From Listeria seeligeri serovar 1/2b str. SLCC3954 (GTDB lineage Bacteria > Bacillota > Bacilli > Lactobacillales > Listeriaceae), in NCBI RefSeq assembly GCF_000027145.1, contig NC_013891.1, forward strand, positions 2,728,001 to 2,792,000: a DNA stretch of 64,000 nucleotides, in the 5' to 3' direction. This document shows positions 47,721-58,028 of this stretch, piece after piece. The stretch's first letter is position 1. Every line of letters starts with the position of its first letter. Below the pieces are notes generated by a model, which saw nothing but the letters and a program-made list of their open reading frames with translations, did no database searches and was not told where the DNA came from. The position numbers and the translations under genes are program-made.

Positions 47721-50700
47721 TTAATGGTGTCTTCTTGAATTACGGAGGAGCGAAATGCTTACGACGCTAATTAATATTAGCCCTAAGCTTGCCCACCAAA
47801 TTGCATTATCCGTGTCTCCCGTTTCTGGTAAATTCAATTGTTCAATTCGTACATTTGTCCCATTATTTCCCGGACCACTTGTGTTGTTTGTCCCATTGGT
47901 TCCGTTCCCGTTAGTTGATGGGGTATTAGGATCATCTTTCGCGTAGTTTACCGCTGTCAATTCAATACGGGTTGGCTTACCAGCAGATTCAGCTGCTATT
48001 TCAAATTCAATTTTAGCCGAATTTAATTTATAGCCTGCTTTTGCTTTTGTTTCAACAAAGTAATATTTTCCCGGAGTTAAATTTGTTACTTGAATTTCTC
48101 CGGCTTTATTTGTTGTTAAATCACGCTTCACAATAGTTCCATCTTCGTTATAAAGGTCAAAACGAACGCCCGAAAGCTTGTCTCCCGAATCGCTATTTTT
48201 AACAAGAACCACGCTGCCTTTGTAATTAACAAGCGGTCCTAGTTGAATAATTCCCGGATTACCTTCTTGCTCATCTGGTATCGTGAATGTAACAGGCTTC
48301 GTATTCAAAATATATCCTCGAGGTGCTCGTATTTCTACTAAACTATACGTTCCCGGAGCCAGATTATTTACAACAATACGTCCATTTTTACCTGAAATAA
48401 CTCGTTTTACTAATTTTTGCTCTGAATCTCTCACTTCAAAAATAGCACCAGCTAAATTTTCACCGGATTCGCTTTGTTTTACAGCCACAATGCTTCCCGT
48501 ATAGTTAATGAACGGTCCAAGTGTAATGTCTGGAATTTGTCCCCCAGCTGTTTCTGCAACTGTAAAAGGAATCGGTTTCGTGTTCACAATATATCCAGGT
48601 GGCGCAAAAATTTCGGTTAATCGGTAATCTCCTGGCAAAAGTCCATCAATCTCGATTTCGCCATTTTGATTCGTTACAAAAGATTCGTCAGTTCTAATTG
48701 CATTCCAAGAGCCGCCGATATTTTGTTCTAGTTTAAACTCCGCTCCTGACAAAGCAGTTCCTGTTGCATTTGCTTTTTTAAGAATGACTTTATTAGGTTC
48801 GTTTACAATTGGAGTAGGATCTGTAGCGTCAGTGGTTGCTTCACTGATGGTAATTTTCTTCCCGTTCATTAATTCATCACTTATCGTGTATCCCGGTGGT
48901 GCTTTTGTTTCCTGAAGGATGTAATCGCCAAAAGGTAAGTTCCCAAACGTCAACTTGCCGTTTTCATCAACGGTTGCTTCACGAAGAATCGTCGTTTTGT
49001 CTTTATCCCACAGCCTAAATTCAGCTCCTGTTATCGGCTGATTTTCGCTATTCACTTTTTGAAAAACGATATCTCCCATATCACCAACAGCTGTTCCTGA
49101 GCCGTCTAAAACAACGACGTCAACGGTAGAACTAGCTCCATCACTTATTGTCACGTTGTTATTCCCATTTACTGATACCTCGTTGGTGAGCTTCTGATTG
49201 GGCTGATTCGTTACAAAAACAAAGGAGCGATACTCGATAATATAAGGATTACTTATTTGCTTCAAAAACTCAACTTTTAATTCTTGTTCTCCTGTTGCTG
49301 GGTTAGTTGTAAGTGAAACGGAATAATCGGTTCCTTCTTTAAGTGTAAAATACGGATTTTTCACTATATTACCATCTGGTTGGACAATCGTTCGATAAAC
49401 GACAATCGAGCTCTGATCTATCGCCTGATTGGACGAGGGATGATCGGTCACAACGACATCATTTAAAGTAGAACCACTTGGATTGACTGTAATGGACCAG
49501 TTTGCAAAGCCATCTTCATCTTGAAAACCATTCTTATTAACAAAATTCCCTCCGTTTTCAATAGAGACTTCTGCCGTCAAATGATGTGGCTGTGCATCTC
49601 CATTGGTAAAAGTAGCATCATTATCATAAGTTGGTTCGATAATTTCACCATTTAGCGACGTTTTAAATTCCACCATATAAGCAGCTGATGCTTCATCTGG
49701 AAAGCGTACTGTCAGCGTTTTATTATTGCTTGCGGAAGGCTCGCTTATAGTAAAATCTCCGTAATTATCTATCTCAGCGCCTTTTTCAATACTACCATCT
49801 GGATTAATCGTATAGTGATAAATCTTAACCGAATTGGCTACATACTGCTGATCGCCTTGGAGCGGGTCAACTAATACAGCACTCTGCAATTCTTTATTAT
49901 CATAGTTTACCCCGATAGTCCAAGTAATCCTAGCAGTTGCTGCATTGTAACTACCATTTTTAAAACCATCGTATTTCGCAGGGTCATTTGGATCAAAGGT
50001 AGCGCCATCACTACTAGTGTGCGGATTGTCAGACTCATCAATCCAAGTAGTTGTAGCATTATTAGGGAAAATACGGTCTGGATCATTTACTCCGTCTACA
50101 CTTGTGTTAAATGCAGTTGTATAAGTGATACGGAAGTCATGATCCGTCCCAACTGCATAATCACCTAGAAGTTCGACTGTAAATTGTCCCTGTGGCCCGT
50201 TATAAATCAAAGAATAATCTTGATCTTCTGTGAGATTCTCACCTGTTATCATGTCTTTCATCACAAAAGTTTCACGTAATAAAGTTAAACCCGGACTTAG
50301 TTGATCCGTAAGTTTCCAGCCCTTCATCATATAGTGATTTTTATTAACATCAATTTGCCAAGAAACTTCTTTTAAATCATAATCTATATCGCCAACAGTC
50401 TTAGTAACATTTTGTTGGATTATCCCCCCAGAGGAGTTGCTGCTATCTCCGCTGTTTGTATTTACAGTATTATCAATAGTTACATTGTCATCAATAATAC
50501 CCGTCACAGTGGTCTTATACGTTATTTTAACCGCATAGTTAATATCATGTAAAAAGACGATATCAAAACCGTTAGCTGTCATCTCAATTTTATAATCGGT
50601 TCCTTCTACTAATTGCGCGCCTGGAATTTCTGTACCATCTGCATCAAAAGTAATAATAGTTGCTTTGACTGATCCATCCACTAATTTCATCCGGCTGTCT

Positions 50701-52319
50701 CCAAATTCATCATGAATAGTAGCATCGCCTTTTGAAATCGTCTTTTCCCCGTAGTTATATTTCACGGTCCAATCTGAGGTTTGGGTAGCCGGATCATAAT
50801 TACTAGATTGTTTTGTTAAAAGTTTTCCATAAGCACCTGCAACTGACGCTTTAGCTGGTAGTTGTGTGCCGTCCGCATTAAGAGTAGCTGTATTCTCGAA
50901 AGTCTTACTACCGCCAGCTTCTGGTTTGGCATTTTCATTAATTTTTGTCGTATATTTTAAACGGTAAGCATCACTAATCGGTGTCGTAAAAGTAACATTG
51001 CCAGCTGCGTCAACTGTATAGCCAGAAGTAACTAGCTGCTCGCTTCCCGGATATACCACACCAAACAAATCTACCTGTACTTTATAAACTTGCACAGATT
51101 GGTAAGTTGTCCCCGGTGGAAAGCTTTCAGTAACAACAGCTCGATCAATCGTATCTAGTGATTTATTAATATCTACTTCCCAATCAATAAAATCTGGATT
51201 TAACTCCTTATCAAAATGTCCATTTTTTTCAATAGTACTCTCTACTGCAGGTTTAACATTGATATCGACAGGAGGAATATTATCCTCAAATGGGATTTTA
51301 ATAGTAATTTCTCCTGGACCATCAATGTTTTTTGGGTTTAACTCAGCATCAAATTCTAACGTACCATGAACATTGGAATGCTCCTTAACCTCATCTGTGA
51401 AAACAAATGTTAATGTCCCATCTGTACTAATTTCTACATTCGCATATGGATCTAATGGGATAGTTTGATTTTGAGCTACTTTTATTGTGTCTGGTAATTG
51501 TACTTTGTAATAATCGCCGGCTTGGATTTCGTCACCCACATCATTTGGTATCTCCCAGTAAAAGGTGAAGTGAATATAATCCTCTACAGTAGGATTTTCT
51601 ACAGGGTTTCCATCTTTATCAAAAAAAGTTAATTCCATTCCTGTTAAAATCGTAGCATCTTCCTCTGGATATCCTAAGCTTGTAAAAATATCTTTTACAT
51701 TTTGCGGTTCATCCGCTAGAACAGCTTTATTTTCTGAACTTTTTTTAGTTTCTGGTTGTTTTGCCTCTGGTTTATTAGTTGGCTCTTTTTCAATGATTGG
51801 TTCTTTGGTTGGCTCTTTTTCCTCTACTTTAGGAGGTTCTGTTTCTTTTGGTTCTTGATAAAGCGTGACTTCGCTACTTAGTTGGTTAGTAGCTGTCTGA
51901 AATTCAACTGTATCTTTTTCCGACTTGCTATTTGTTTCAAGGTATTTGGTTGTGATTTCAAAACTAATCTCTGTATCTACTTCTGCTGGAATATCGAATT
52001 GTATCTCGTTTCCATTTATTTCATATTTTCCAATAATGCTTTTGTTCTCATCTAAAATAGCACCTTCATTTTCTAGTTGTAGAGAAACGTTCTTTGATAC
52101 GGTAATGCTTGTCTTTTGTGGTTCTGTCGTGCCATTTTTAATGTGTGCTGCGACATTAAAAGTGAATTGATTTTCCTTAGTTGGTTGTTCTTCTTTTTGC
52201 TCCACTTTGGTTAAATCCAAGCTAGCACTCTCTTCCGTATTATCTGCTTTTGCAAGATATGGAAAGAAAACTTGTGCGACTAATAAGCCAACAAACAACA
52301 AATACAAAAATTTTTTCAA
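47721..52319 (-). CDS. LPXTG-anchored adhesin with collagen-binding-like and Cna B/SpaA repeats
   Basis: A 1532-residue sortase-anchored surface protein. Signal peptide KKFLYLLFVGLLVAQVFFPYLAKA, then a charged Pro/Lys/Glu-rich segment (about 150-190) and an adhesion module (FTFYWEIPNDVGDEIQ). Five collagen-binding-like repeats follow, opening near residues 376, 516, 656, 800 and 940 (WEVDINKS, WTVKYNYG, WQIDVNKN, WTIGVNYD, WSITVNPS). Four Cna B/SpaA domains (about 1080-1456) carry the isopeptide Glu in ETKAPPGY-type motifs. LPETG at residue 1497 is followed by a hydrophobic stretch and RRHH. The TTG at 52319 follows AAAGGGGG by 7 nt; the upstream ATG lacks a site. Binding target unknown. Confidence 0.9.
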   Translation of the reverse strand: MKKFLYLLFVGLLVAQVFFPYLAKADNTEESASLDLTKVEQKEEQPTKENQFTFNVAAHIKNGTTEPQKTSITVSKNVSLQLENEGAILDENKSIIGKYEINGNEIQFDIPAEVDTEISFEITTKYLETNSKSEKDTVEFQTATNQLSSEVTLYQEPKETEPPKVEEKEPTKEPIIEKEPTNKPEAKQPETKKSSENKAVLADEPQNVKDIFTSLGYPEEDATILTGMELTFFDKDGNPVENPTVEDYIHFTFYWEIPNDVGDEIQAGDYYKVQLPDTIKVAQNQTIPLDPYANVEISTDGTLTFVFTDEVKEHSNVHGTLEFDAELNPKNIDGPGEITIKIPFEDNIPPVDINVKPAVESTIEKNGHFDKELNPDFIDWEVDINKSLDTIDRAVVTESFPPGTTYQSVQVYKVQVDLFGVVYPGSEQLVTSGYTVDAAGNVTFTTPISDAYRLKYTTKINENAKPEAGGSKTFENTATLNADGTQLPAKASVAGAYGKLLTKQSSNYDPATQTSDWTVKYNYGEKTISKGDATIHDEFGDSRMKLVDGSVKATIITFDADGTEIPGAQLVEGTDYKIEMTANGFDIVFLHDINYAVKITYKTTVTGIIDDNVTIDNTVNTNSGDSSNSSGGIIQQNVTKTVGDIDYDLKEVSWQIDVNKNHYMMKGWKLTDQLSPGLTLLRETFVMKDMITGENLTEDQDYSLIYNGPQGQFTVELLGDYAVGTDHDFRITYTTAFNTSVDGVNDPDRIFPNNATTTWIDESDNPHTSSDGATFDPNDPAKYDGFKNGSYNAATARITWTIGVNYDNKELQSAVLVDPLQGDQQYVANSVKIYHYTINPDGSIEKGAEIDNYGDFTISEPSASNNKTLTVRFPDEASAAYMVEFKTSLNGEIIEPTYDNDATFTNGDAQPHHLTAEVSIENGGNFVNKNGFQDEDGFANWSITVNPSGSTLNDVVVTDHPSSNQAIDQSSIVVYRTIVQPDGNIVKNPYFTLKEGTDYSVSLTTNPATGEQELKVEFLKQISNPYIIEYRSFVFVTNQPNQKLTNEVSVNGNNNVTISDGASSTVDVVVLDGSGTAVGDMGDIVFQKVNSENQPITGAEFRLWDKDKTTILREATVDENGKLTFGNLPFGDYILQETKAPPGYTISDELMNGKKITISEATTDATDPTPIVNEPNKVILKKANATGTALSGAEFKLEQNIGGSWNAIRTDESFVTNQNGEIEIDGLLPGDYRLTEIFAPPGYIVNTKPIPFTVAETAGGQIPDITLGPFINYTGSIVAVKQSESGENLAGAIFEVRDSEQKLVKRVISGKNGRIVVNNLAPGTYSLVEIRAPRGYILNTKPVTFTIPDEQEGNPGIIQLGPLVNYKGSVVLVKNSDSGDKLSGVRFDLYNEDGTIVKRDLTTNKAGEIQVTNLTPGKYYFVETKAKAGYKLNSAKIEFEIAAESAGKPTRIELTAVNYAKDDPNTPSTNGNGTNGTNNTSGPGNNGTNVRIEQLNLPETGDTDNAIWWASLGLILISVVSISLLRNSRRHH

Positions 52320-52411
52320 GTTAATCCCCCTTTGAATTAATATTCCCTTTGAGTCCAAGTAGTTACATATTCCCGTTAAGTTGATGGTAAAAACACTACA
52401 AGCAATTTATA

Positions 52412-52446
52412 GCAAAAAAGAACTTCTCTAAAATTAGAGAAGTTCT
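52412..52446 (-). terminator. Terminator of the serC-serA-DUF1015 operon
   Basis: AGAACTTCTCT / AGAGAAGTTCT with a 6-nt loop; on the minus strand a T tract follows. Confidence 0.85.
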
Positions 52447-52452
52447 CGTTCC

Positions 52453-53694
52453 TTATTTACTTTCTAAATCATGCACAAATAATCCACTTAATAATTTCGG
52501 TTCAAACCAGGTTGATTTTGGTGGCATGATTTCTGAAGCATCAGCTACACCAAGTAAATCATCCATAGTTGGTGGGTACATGGCAAATGCGACTGAGTGT
52601 CTGCCGCTATCCACTAACCGTTCTAATTCACTGAGCCCGCGGATTCCTCCAACGAAATCAATCCGGTTATCTCGGCGAATATCTTCAATCCCAAAAATCG
52701 GTGTGAGAATTTGCTCTTGTAAAATAGAAACATCCAGCTGACCAATGACATCATTTGGAATAACATCCGTTTTTGCTACTAATTTGTACCAACTTCCATC
52801 TAAATACATACCCACTTGTTTTGGTTCCTCTGGTTTAAAGGCTTTTTTACCAATTTTTTCTAAATCGAAATTCGCACTAATTTTATCAAGAAAATCCGCT
52901 TCAATTGGTGCATTTATCACCCGATTATAATCCAAAATCTCTAGTTGTTCTTCTGGGAAAACCACCGACAAGAAGAAATTAAACTCTGCTTCTGGTCCCG
53001 CATCTGGATACTCCGCACGGCGCTTTAAGCCGACTTTTACAGCTGATTCTGTTCGGTGGTGCCCATCTGCAATATAAAGCGCTGGTACCTCTTTGAACGC
53101 TGCTGATAGGTCTTCTAAAATATATGAATCTGTGATTGCCCAGACCTTGTGTGCAACTCCATGGAAGCTTTCAAAGTCATATTCTGGTTCATTCTCTTTC
53201 ACCCACGAGTCTACAAGTGCATTGATTGCTTCTTTGCCTCGATAGGTTAGGAAAATCGGGCTCGTATTCGCGTCACATACATCCACGTGACGAATTCGGT
53301 CTAACTCTTTTTCTTCGCGAGTTAACTCATGCTTTTTAATTTTTCCTTCTGTATAATCATCAATCGAGGTACAAACCACGAGACCTGTTTGCGAGCGCCC
53401 ATCCATTGTCAGTTGATAAATATAAAACGCCGGATTCGCTTCTCTTCCAAGCCAGCCTTCAAGCTCAAATTGCTCCAAATTATCAGCCGCTTTTTGATAA
53501 ACAGCTGGATCATACGGGGAAATATCTTTACTCAAATCAATTTCCGCCTTATCAATATGTAAAAATGAATATTTATTGCTATCTCCTAGTTCGCGCGCCT
53601 CATCTGAATTAAGTACATCGTAAGGCAAAGAAGCAACTTTTTCTGCCAAGTTTTTAATTGGCCGAAGCGCTTTAAATGGTCGTATGTTTACCAT
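52453..53694 (-). CDS. DUF1015 family protein
   Basis: A 413-residue protein of the DUF1015 family, often encoded with serA/serC and of unproven function. It begins MVNIRPFKALRPIKNLAEKVASLPYDVLNSDEARE, contains YIADGHHRTESAVKVG (conserved GHHR) and ends with LGVADASEIMPPKSTWFEPKLLSGLFVHDLE. The start is the ATG at 53694, 6 nt after AAAGGAGGA; the longer frame is upstream of that site. Third gene of the serine operon, 88 nt after serA, with a near-NBS palindrome in between. Confidence 0.88.
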   Translation of the reverse strand: MVNIRPFKALRPIKNLAEKVASLPYDVLNSDEARELGDSNKYSFLHIDKAEIDLSKDISPYDPAVYQKAADNLEQFELEGWLGREANPAFYIYQLTMDGRSQTGLVVCTSIDDYTEGKIKKHELTREEKELDRIRHVDVCDANTSPIFLTYRGKEAINALVDSWVKENEPEYDFESFHGVAHKVWAITDSYILEDLSAAFKEVPALYIADGHHRTESAVKVGLKRRAEYPDAGPEAEFNFFLSVVFPEEQLEILDYNRVINAPIEADFLDKISANFDLEKIGKKAFKPEEPKQVGMYLDGSWYKLVAKTDVIPNDVIGQLDVSILQEQILTPIFGIEDIRRDNRIDFVGGIRGLSELERLVDSGRHSVAFAMYPPTMDDLLGVADASEIMPPKSTWFEPKLLSGLFVHDLESK

Positions 53695-53763
53695 AATTAT
53701 CCTCCTTTTTAGTAAAAGAGCACGAAGCATCTTGGCAATCACCATGAAGTTTCATGCTCTCAT

Positions 53764-53779
53764 TATTTCCCGGGTAATA
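53764..53779. other. Near-match Noc-binding site between serA and DUF1015
   Basis: TATTTCCCGGGTAATA, one mismatch (position 12) from TATTTCCCGGGAAATA. Confidence 0.5.
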
Positions 53780-53782
53780 ATT

Positions 53783-54970
53783 TTAAACTGTTACGCCTAA
53801 TGGTTCAATAACACGAACACGTAACACGCCTTGAACAGCTAATAAGTCCCGCTTTAACTGTTCCAAATTAGCTTGTGTTTCTTTATCAATATCAATTAAT
53901 GTATAGGCATATTCGTTTTTACTACGATTAGTCATATCTAAAATATTTAAAGAATATTTCCCTAATTCAGTTGTAATTTGTCCTACCATGTTTGGAATAT
54001 TTTGGTGGCAAATACCGATTCTCGGATGACCATTGTATGGCATTTCTACATTAGGATAGTTGACAGAATTCTTGATACTACCCGTCTCTAAGTATGCTTG
54101 TAATTCTTTTGCAGCCATTTTTGCACAGTTGGTTTCTGCTTCTTCGGTAGATGCTCCTAAATGTGGGAAAACATGCACTTTTTTATGTCCTAATAGTTCT
54201 TTTGTTGCAAAATCGGTAATATATAAACGTAAAAGTCCGTCGTTTAATGCTTCCTTGATTGAAGTTGTATCAACTAGCTCACCACGAGAAAAGTTTAATA
54301 ATACAGCATTATCTTTCACAAGTTGTAGCGTATCTGCATTAAACATACCGCGCGTTTTATCTGTTAAAGGCACGTGGACCGTTAGATAATCACATGTCGC
54401 AAGTACTTCTTCTATCGTCATGGCACGTTCTACTTCTTTAGAAATTCTCCATGCTGTATCAACTGAAACAAAAGGATCGTAACCAACTACATCCATACCA
54501 AGAGCTAAAGCGTCGTTGGCAACTAATGCTCCAATTGCTCCTAACCCAATAATTCCGAGTTTTTTGCCGGCAAGTTCTGTTCCCGCGAATGCTTTTTTGC
54601 CCGCTTCTACTTTTTGTTCCACATCGTCTGCAGCAGGTAGTTCTTTAACCCATTCTGTTCCTTCCAAAATTGGTCTTGCTGAAACGAATAAGCTAGCAAG
54701 CACTAGTTCCTTTACTGCATTGGCATTGGCTCCAGGAGTGTTAAATACAACAACTCCCTTTTCAGAACAGCTTTCTACCGGGATATTATTAACCCCTGCA
54801 CCTGCTCTAGCAACCGCCTTGACCGTGTCCGGAAAATCAAAATCGTGTAGGTTATAACTACGTAGTAAAATCCCATCTGCTGGTTGATTTGCATCAATAA
54901 CGTACTTTTCCAGATCAAATGTCTTTAATCCTTCTTTTGCAATCGCATTAAACGTTTGGATATTAAACAC
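53783..54970 (-). CDS. serA: D-3-phosphoglycerate dehydrogenase
   Basis: First step of serine synthesis (3-phosphoglycerate to 3-phosphohydroxypyruvate). The 395-residue protein has the NAD-binding [25 protein letters not shown], the hydroxyacid-dehydrogenase signature [12 protein letters not shown], catalytic [12 protein letters not shown] (His, Glu), and a C-terminal ACT domain ([25 protein letters not shown]), probably for serine feedback. The start is the GTG at 54970, 6 nt after GGGGGAG, overlapping serC by 8 nt. The longer frame would run through serC. Confidence 0.94.
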   Translation of the reverse strand: MFNIQTFNAIAKEGLKTFDLEKYVIDANQPADGILLRSYNLHDFDFPDTVKAVARAGAGVNNIPVESCSEKGVVVFNTPGANANAVKELVLASLFVSARPILEGTEWVKELPAADDVEQKVEAGKKAFAGTELAGKKLGIIGLGAIGALVANDALALGMDVVGYDPFVSVDTAWRISKEVERAMTIEEVLATCDYLTVHVPLTDKTRGMFNADTLQLVKDNAVLLNFSRGELVDTTSIKEALNDGLLRLYITDFATKELLGHKKVHVFPHLGASTEEAETNCAKMAAKELQAYLETGSIKNSVNYPNVEMPYNGHPRIGICHQNIPNMVGQITTELGKYSLNILDMTNRSKNEYAYTLIDIDKETQANLEQLKRDLLAVQGVLRVRVIEPLGVTV

Positions 54971-56054
54971 GTACTTCTCCCCCTTTTCGCGCATTCGCAA
55001 ATTTTTCCATAAAGGCAATTAGTGCTTCCACTCCTTCAAGAGGAAAGGCATTGTAAAGACTTGCTCTCATTCCACCAACTGAGCGGTGTCCTTTCAAATT
55101 AACAAAGCCATTCGCTTCTGCTTCTTTGACAAAAGCTTTATCAAAATCAGCTGAACCTGTTACAAAAGGAATATTGGTAAGCGATCTGTCGGCAGGTTCG
55201 ACTGGTGAAGAAAAGAAATCTGATCTATCAATATAATCATATAATAACGCTGCTTTTTTACGATTCAATGCTTCAATCCCAGCAACGCCACCCTGTTCTT
55301 TAATCCATTCAAATACTAATTTCGCTACATAGATAGCAAAAGTTGGGGGTGTATTGTACATCGAATCATTATCCGCTTGAACTTTAAAATCAAGCATCGA
55401 AGGAAGTCCTTCCACCTGACCAATTAAATCTTCGCGAACAATCACAAGCGTAAGTCCAGCAGGGCCAATGTTTTTTTGAGCTCCTGCGTAAATAAGGCCA
55501 AATTTTTTCACATCATATACACTAGATAAAATATTAGAAGACATATCTGCAACGATTGGTACAGCTGCTTCTGGCACATCAAACATCGCTGTTCCTTCAA
55601 TTGTATTATTTGTCGTCACATGTAAATATGCCGCATCACTTGATACAGTGGGAATTTCAGGAATATAGCTGAAATTACGGTCTTCTGATGAGGCGATTAC
55701 TTCCACCTCAACACCTTGAATTTTTTTCGCCTCTGAAATTGCTTTTTTCGCCCAAGACCCAGTGTTTACATAAACTGCTTTTTTTCCATTTGCAAAATTC
55801 ATTGGCACCATATTAAACTGTAAACTTGCGCCACCTTGCAAAAATAGTACTTTGTAATTTTCTGGAATCTCCATCAATTCTCGAATTAAACTCTCCGCAT
55901 CGTCCATGATGTTTTGAAATAATTCTGACCGGTGACTCAGCTCCATTACTGACATTCCTGAACCATTATAAGAGAGCAATTCTCTTTGAACCTTTTCAAG
56001 TACCGGTACTGGTAATACAGCCGGACCTGCCGAAAAATTATAAACACGTTCCAC
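54963..56054 (-). CDS. serC: Phosphoserine aminotransferase
   Basis: PLP enzyme (class V) for the second step of serine synthesis; also acts in pyridoxine synthesis in some bacteria. The 363-residue protein begins [26 protein letters not shown], has [27 protein letters not shown], and the PLP lysine in [18 protein letters not shown]. The start is a GTG at 56054 after AGGAG. First gene of the serC-serA-DUF1015 operon. Its ~210-nt leader contains a terminator-like hairpin. Confidence 0.95.
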   Translation of the reverse strand: MERVYNFSAGPAVLPVPVLEKVQRELLSYNGSGMSVMELSHRSELFQNIMDDAESLIRELMEIPENYKVLFLQGGASLQFNMVPMNFANGKKAVYVNTGSWAKKAISEAKKIQGVEVEVIASSEDRNFSYIPEIPTVSSDAAYLHVTTNNTIEGTAMFDVPEAAVPIVADMSSNILSSVYDVKKFGLIYAGAQKNIGPAGLTLVIVREDLIGQVEGLPSMLDFKVQADNDSMYNTPPTFAIYVAKLVFEWIKEQGGVAGIEALNRKKAALLYDYIDRSDFFSSPVEPADRSLTNIPFVTGSADFDKAFVKEAEANGFVNLKGHRSVGGMRASLYNAFPLEGVEALIAFMEKFANARKGGEVRV

Positions 56055-56186
56055 TCAACATCTCTCCTGTCCATCAATTTTCCCCAAATACTTACAAAAA
56101 ATTTTCACTAGTAATAGATTTTTACCAGTCAGATATGAGCCTTCCTCGTTAAACTTACTGCTTTTCGAAGTTCTGTTCTTAAGAAA

Positions 56187-56225
56187 TAAAAAAAACGAAT
56201 CTGTGATATTCCACACAATATTCGG
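56187..56225 (-). promoter_or_regulatory. Terminator-like hairpin in the serC leader (candidate attenuator)
   Basis: Minus strand: CGAAT..TTGTG ... CACAG.ATTCG followed by eight or nine U residues. It is about 40 nt downstream of the promoter at 56272-56300 and 130 nt before the GTG, so it lies within the serC mRNA leader. No T-box core sequence was found nearby. Together with the promoter and upstream terminator it accounts for the gap 56055-56426. Confidence 0.5.
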
Positions 56226-56271
56226 ATTTTTCAGCGCTTAGAAGTAAACACTGCCTTTTGTACTTTTGTAT

Positions 56272-56300
56272 ATTATAGCAGAAATAGAATTGTTTTTCAG
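56272..56300 (-). promoter_or_regulatory. Promoter of serC
   Basis: Minus strand: CTGAAA (56300-56295), a 17-nt spacer, consensus TATAAT (56277-56272). Confidence 0.65.
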
Positions 56301-56352
56301 AAAATTTATACTAAATCTCCAAATAAATGTGATGTTTAAACATTCTGACATT

Positions 56353-56397
56353 AAAAACGTGTGAGAAACCGCTATTTAAAGCAATTCTCACACATTT
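56353..56397 (-). terminator. Terminator of the MarR-MFS operon
   Basis: GTGTGAGAA / TTCTCACAC stem with a long A/T-rich loop and T-rich 3' flank on either strand. Confidence 0.75.
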
Positions 56398-56426
56398 ATT
56401 TTTTGAAAATGAATTCACAAAAGATG

Positions 56427-57575
56427 TTAGCTATTTTTCACTTTTCGCCCTAAAGTAAACCAGTATACGATGAAAAATGCCACTAACGCAATAATTGCAG
56501 TACGATACATTACCGCATAGTTGTAATAGGTTGCTACGATACTAAGACCAAAGCTTCCTACCGCCATACCAATATCCATTCCCGATAGAAAGGTTCCATT
56601 CGCAGTCCCTTTATTATGCGGTGCAGCCCGGTCAACAGCAAGTGCTTGAAGTGCAGGTTGCGACATCCCGTAACCTAAACCAAAAAATAATGAAGCAATA
56701 AATAAACTAACTGCCCCAGTCGCAAAAGAAAGGATAAGAATACCAATAATCATCGAAATAGCACCCGGAATAATAACAAAGCGGTGTCCCTTCGTATCAT
56801 ATAGACTTCCCGCAAACAAACGACTAACAAGCACCATAATAGCTTGTCCAATGAAGTAAATCCAAGTTGTTGTAATACCTATCTCCGTACCATAAACCAT
56901 CATAAACGTTTGAATACCACCAAGCGGAATTGCCATAAGCAAACAAAGCCCAGCAGGTAGCAAAGCCGTTTTCTCAAATAATTTCATTTTTTGGTGCACA
57001 ACTTCTTCGGATTTTGGGATTTTCACTTGTGTCATTAACAACAAAATAAATACCATCAATACAAGCGAAAAAGTTACCAATACATCAAAAGAAAAGTAAT
57101 TCATAATTAAAATCGCAATAATCGGAGCTAGCGACATGCCGAGTGCCGTTGTAAGCCCATAAAAACCAATGCCTTCACCCGTTCTGCTCGGTGGCACTAG
57201 CTTAGAAACACCGGTTGCAATGGAAGTTGTCCCAATTCCCCAACCTGCTCCATGAAAAAGTCGCAATACTAATAAAGCCGCAACAGCTGTGGACCAATAA
57301 AAATTCACCGTTGTTAGTATTAAAATTAAAAAGCCAATAATAATTAATATTTTCGGCCCAAATTTATCATTCCAACTTCCCGCGATCGCCCGCATAAGCA
57401 AAGCAACAATCGAAAATAATCCAACTGCCAGGCTTGCTTCCATTTGGGTTCCACCAAGTTCAATAATTCGTGCGGGTAACGTCGGCATAAAAACCATAAA
57501 ACCGATATAAAGCATTACACTTCCAATTAATAAAAATATGTAGTCCTTCGTCCAAAGTTTTGTCTTATTATCCAA
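56427..57575 (-). CDS. Major facilitator superfamily transporter
   Basis: A 382-residue, twelve-helix MFS protein of the multidrug or sugar-efflux kind. It opens LWTKDYIFLLIGSVMLYIGFMVFMPTLPARIIELGG and has a motif-A-like loop AGSWNDKFGPKILIIIGF after helix 2. The repeat equivalent in the second half is AGSLYDTKGHRFVIIPG, and GLGYGMSQPALQALAVDRAAPHNKGTANGTFLSGMDIGMAVG fits MFS exporters. The start is a TTG at 57575, 7 nt after AGAGGGAG. It is 15 nt downstream of a MarR gene and likely controlled by it. Substrate unknown. Confidence 0.88.
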   Translation of the reverse strand: MDNKTKLWTKDYIFLLIGSVMLYIGFMVFMPTLPARIIELGGTQMEASLAVGLFSIVALLMRAIAGSWNDKFGPKILIIIGFLILILTTVNFYWSTAVAALLVLRLFHGAGWGIGTTSIATGVSKLVPPSRTGEGIGFYGLTTALGMSLAPIIAILIMNYFSFDVLVTFSLVLMVFILLLMTQVKIPKSEEVVHQKMKLFEKTALLPAGLCLLMAIPLGGIQTFMMVYGTEIGITTTWIYFIGQAIMVLVSRLFAGSLYDTKGHRFVIIPGAISMIIGILILSFATGAVSLFIASLFFGLGYGMSQPALQALAVDRAAPHNKGTANGTFLSGMDIGMAVGSFGLSIVATYYNYAVMYRTAIIALVAFFIVYWFTLGRKVKNS

Positions 57576-57589
57576 AATATACTCCCTCT

Positions 57590-58012
57590 TTACTCTAAAT
57601 TAGCAGAAACGTTTTTCAATATAGTTGTTAGTTGTTCTAGTTCTGCTCGCGAAATTCCAGCAAACATTTTTTCACAACTCGCTTCCACGATATCGCGCAG
57701 CTCATTCGTTTCTATTTTTCCCTTTTCCGTTAATGACAACAGTGATATCCGTCTGTCTTCTGCACTGATTTCACGGACAATAAGTTCTTTCCTAATAAGT
57801 ACATCAACAATCCGATTTACTGTGGGCGTATCTTTCTTCGTCCAAAGTGCAATCTCTTTTTGAGAAATTGGTTCATTCGCCTCAATTCCCTCTAAAACAG
57901 ACCATTGTTCCGGTGTCACATCATAACTCGCAATCGCACGCATCAAAAATAAATGCATACTCTTTGCTGTTATATTTACATTATAAGAAACCTCATCATA
58001 ATATCCGCGCAT
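57590..58012 (-). CDS. MarR family transcriptional regulator
   Basis: A 140-residue winged-helix repressor: MRGYYDEVSYNVNITAKSMHLFLMRAIASYDVTPEQWSVLEGI, the recognition region ISQKEIALWTKKDTPTVNRIVDVLIRKELIVREISAEDRRISLLSLTEKG (DRR wing). The start is the ATG at 58012 with AGAGGATG upstream. The longer frame would translate through the operator at 58029-58057. It forms an operon with the MFS gene and probably represses both. Confidence 0.9.
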   Translation of the reverse strand: MRGYYDEVSYNVNITAKSMHLFLMRAIASYDVTPEQWSVLEGIEANEPISQKEIALWTKKDTPTVNRIVDVLIRKELIVREISAEDRRISLLSLTEKGKIETNELRDIVEASCEKMFAGISRAELEQLTTILKNVSANLE

Positions 58013-58028
58013 TTTCATCCTCTTTTCC

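Noticed and set aside
47873-47886. TATTTCCCGG half-site inside the adhesin gene
   Set aside because: Only one half of the NBS palindrome is present; the other half does not match.
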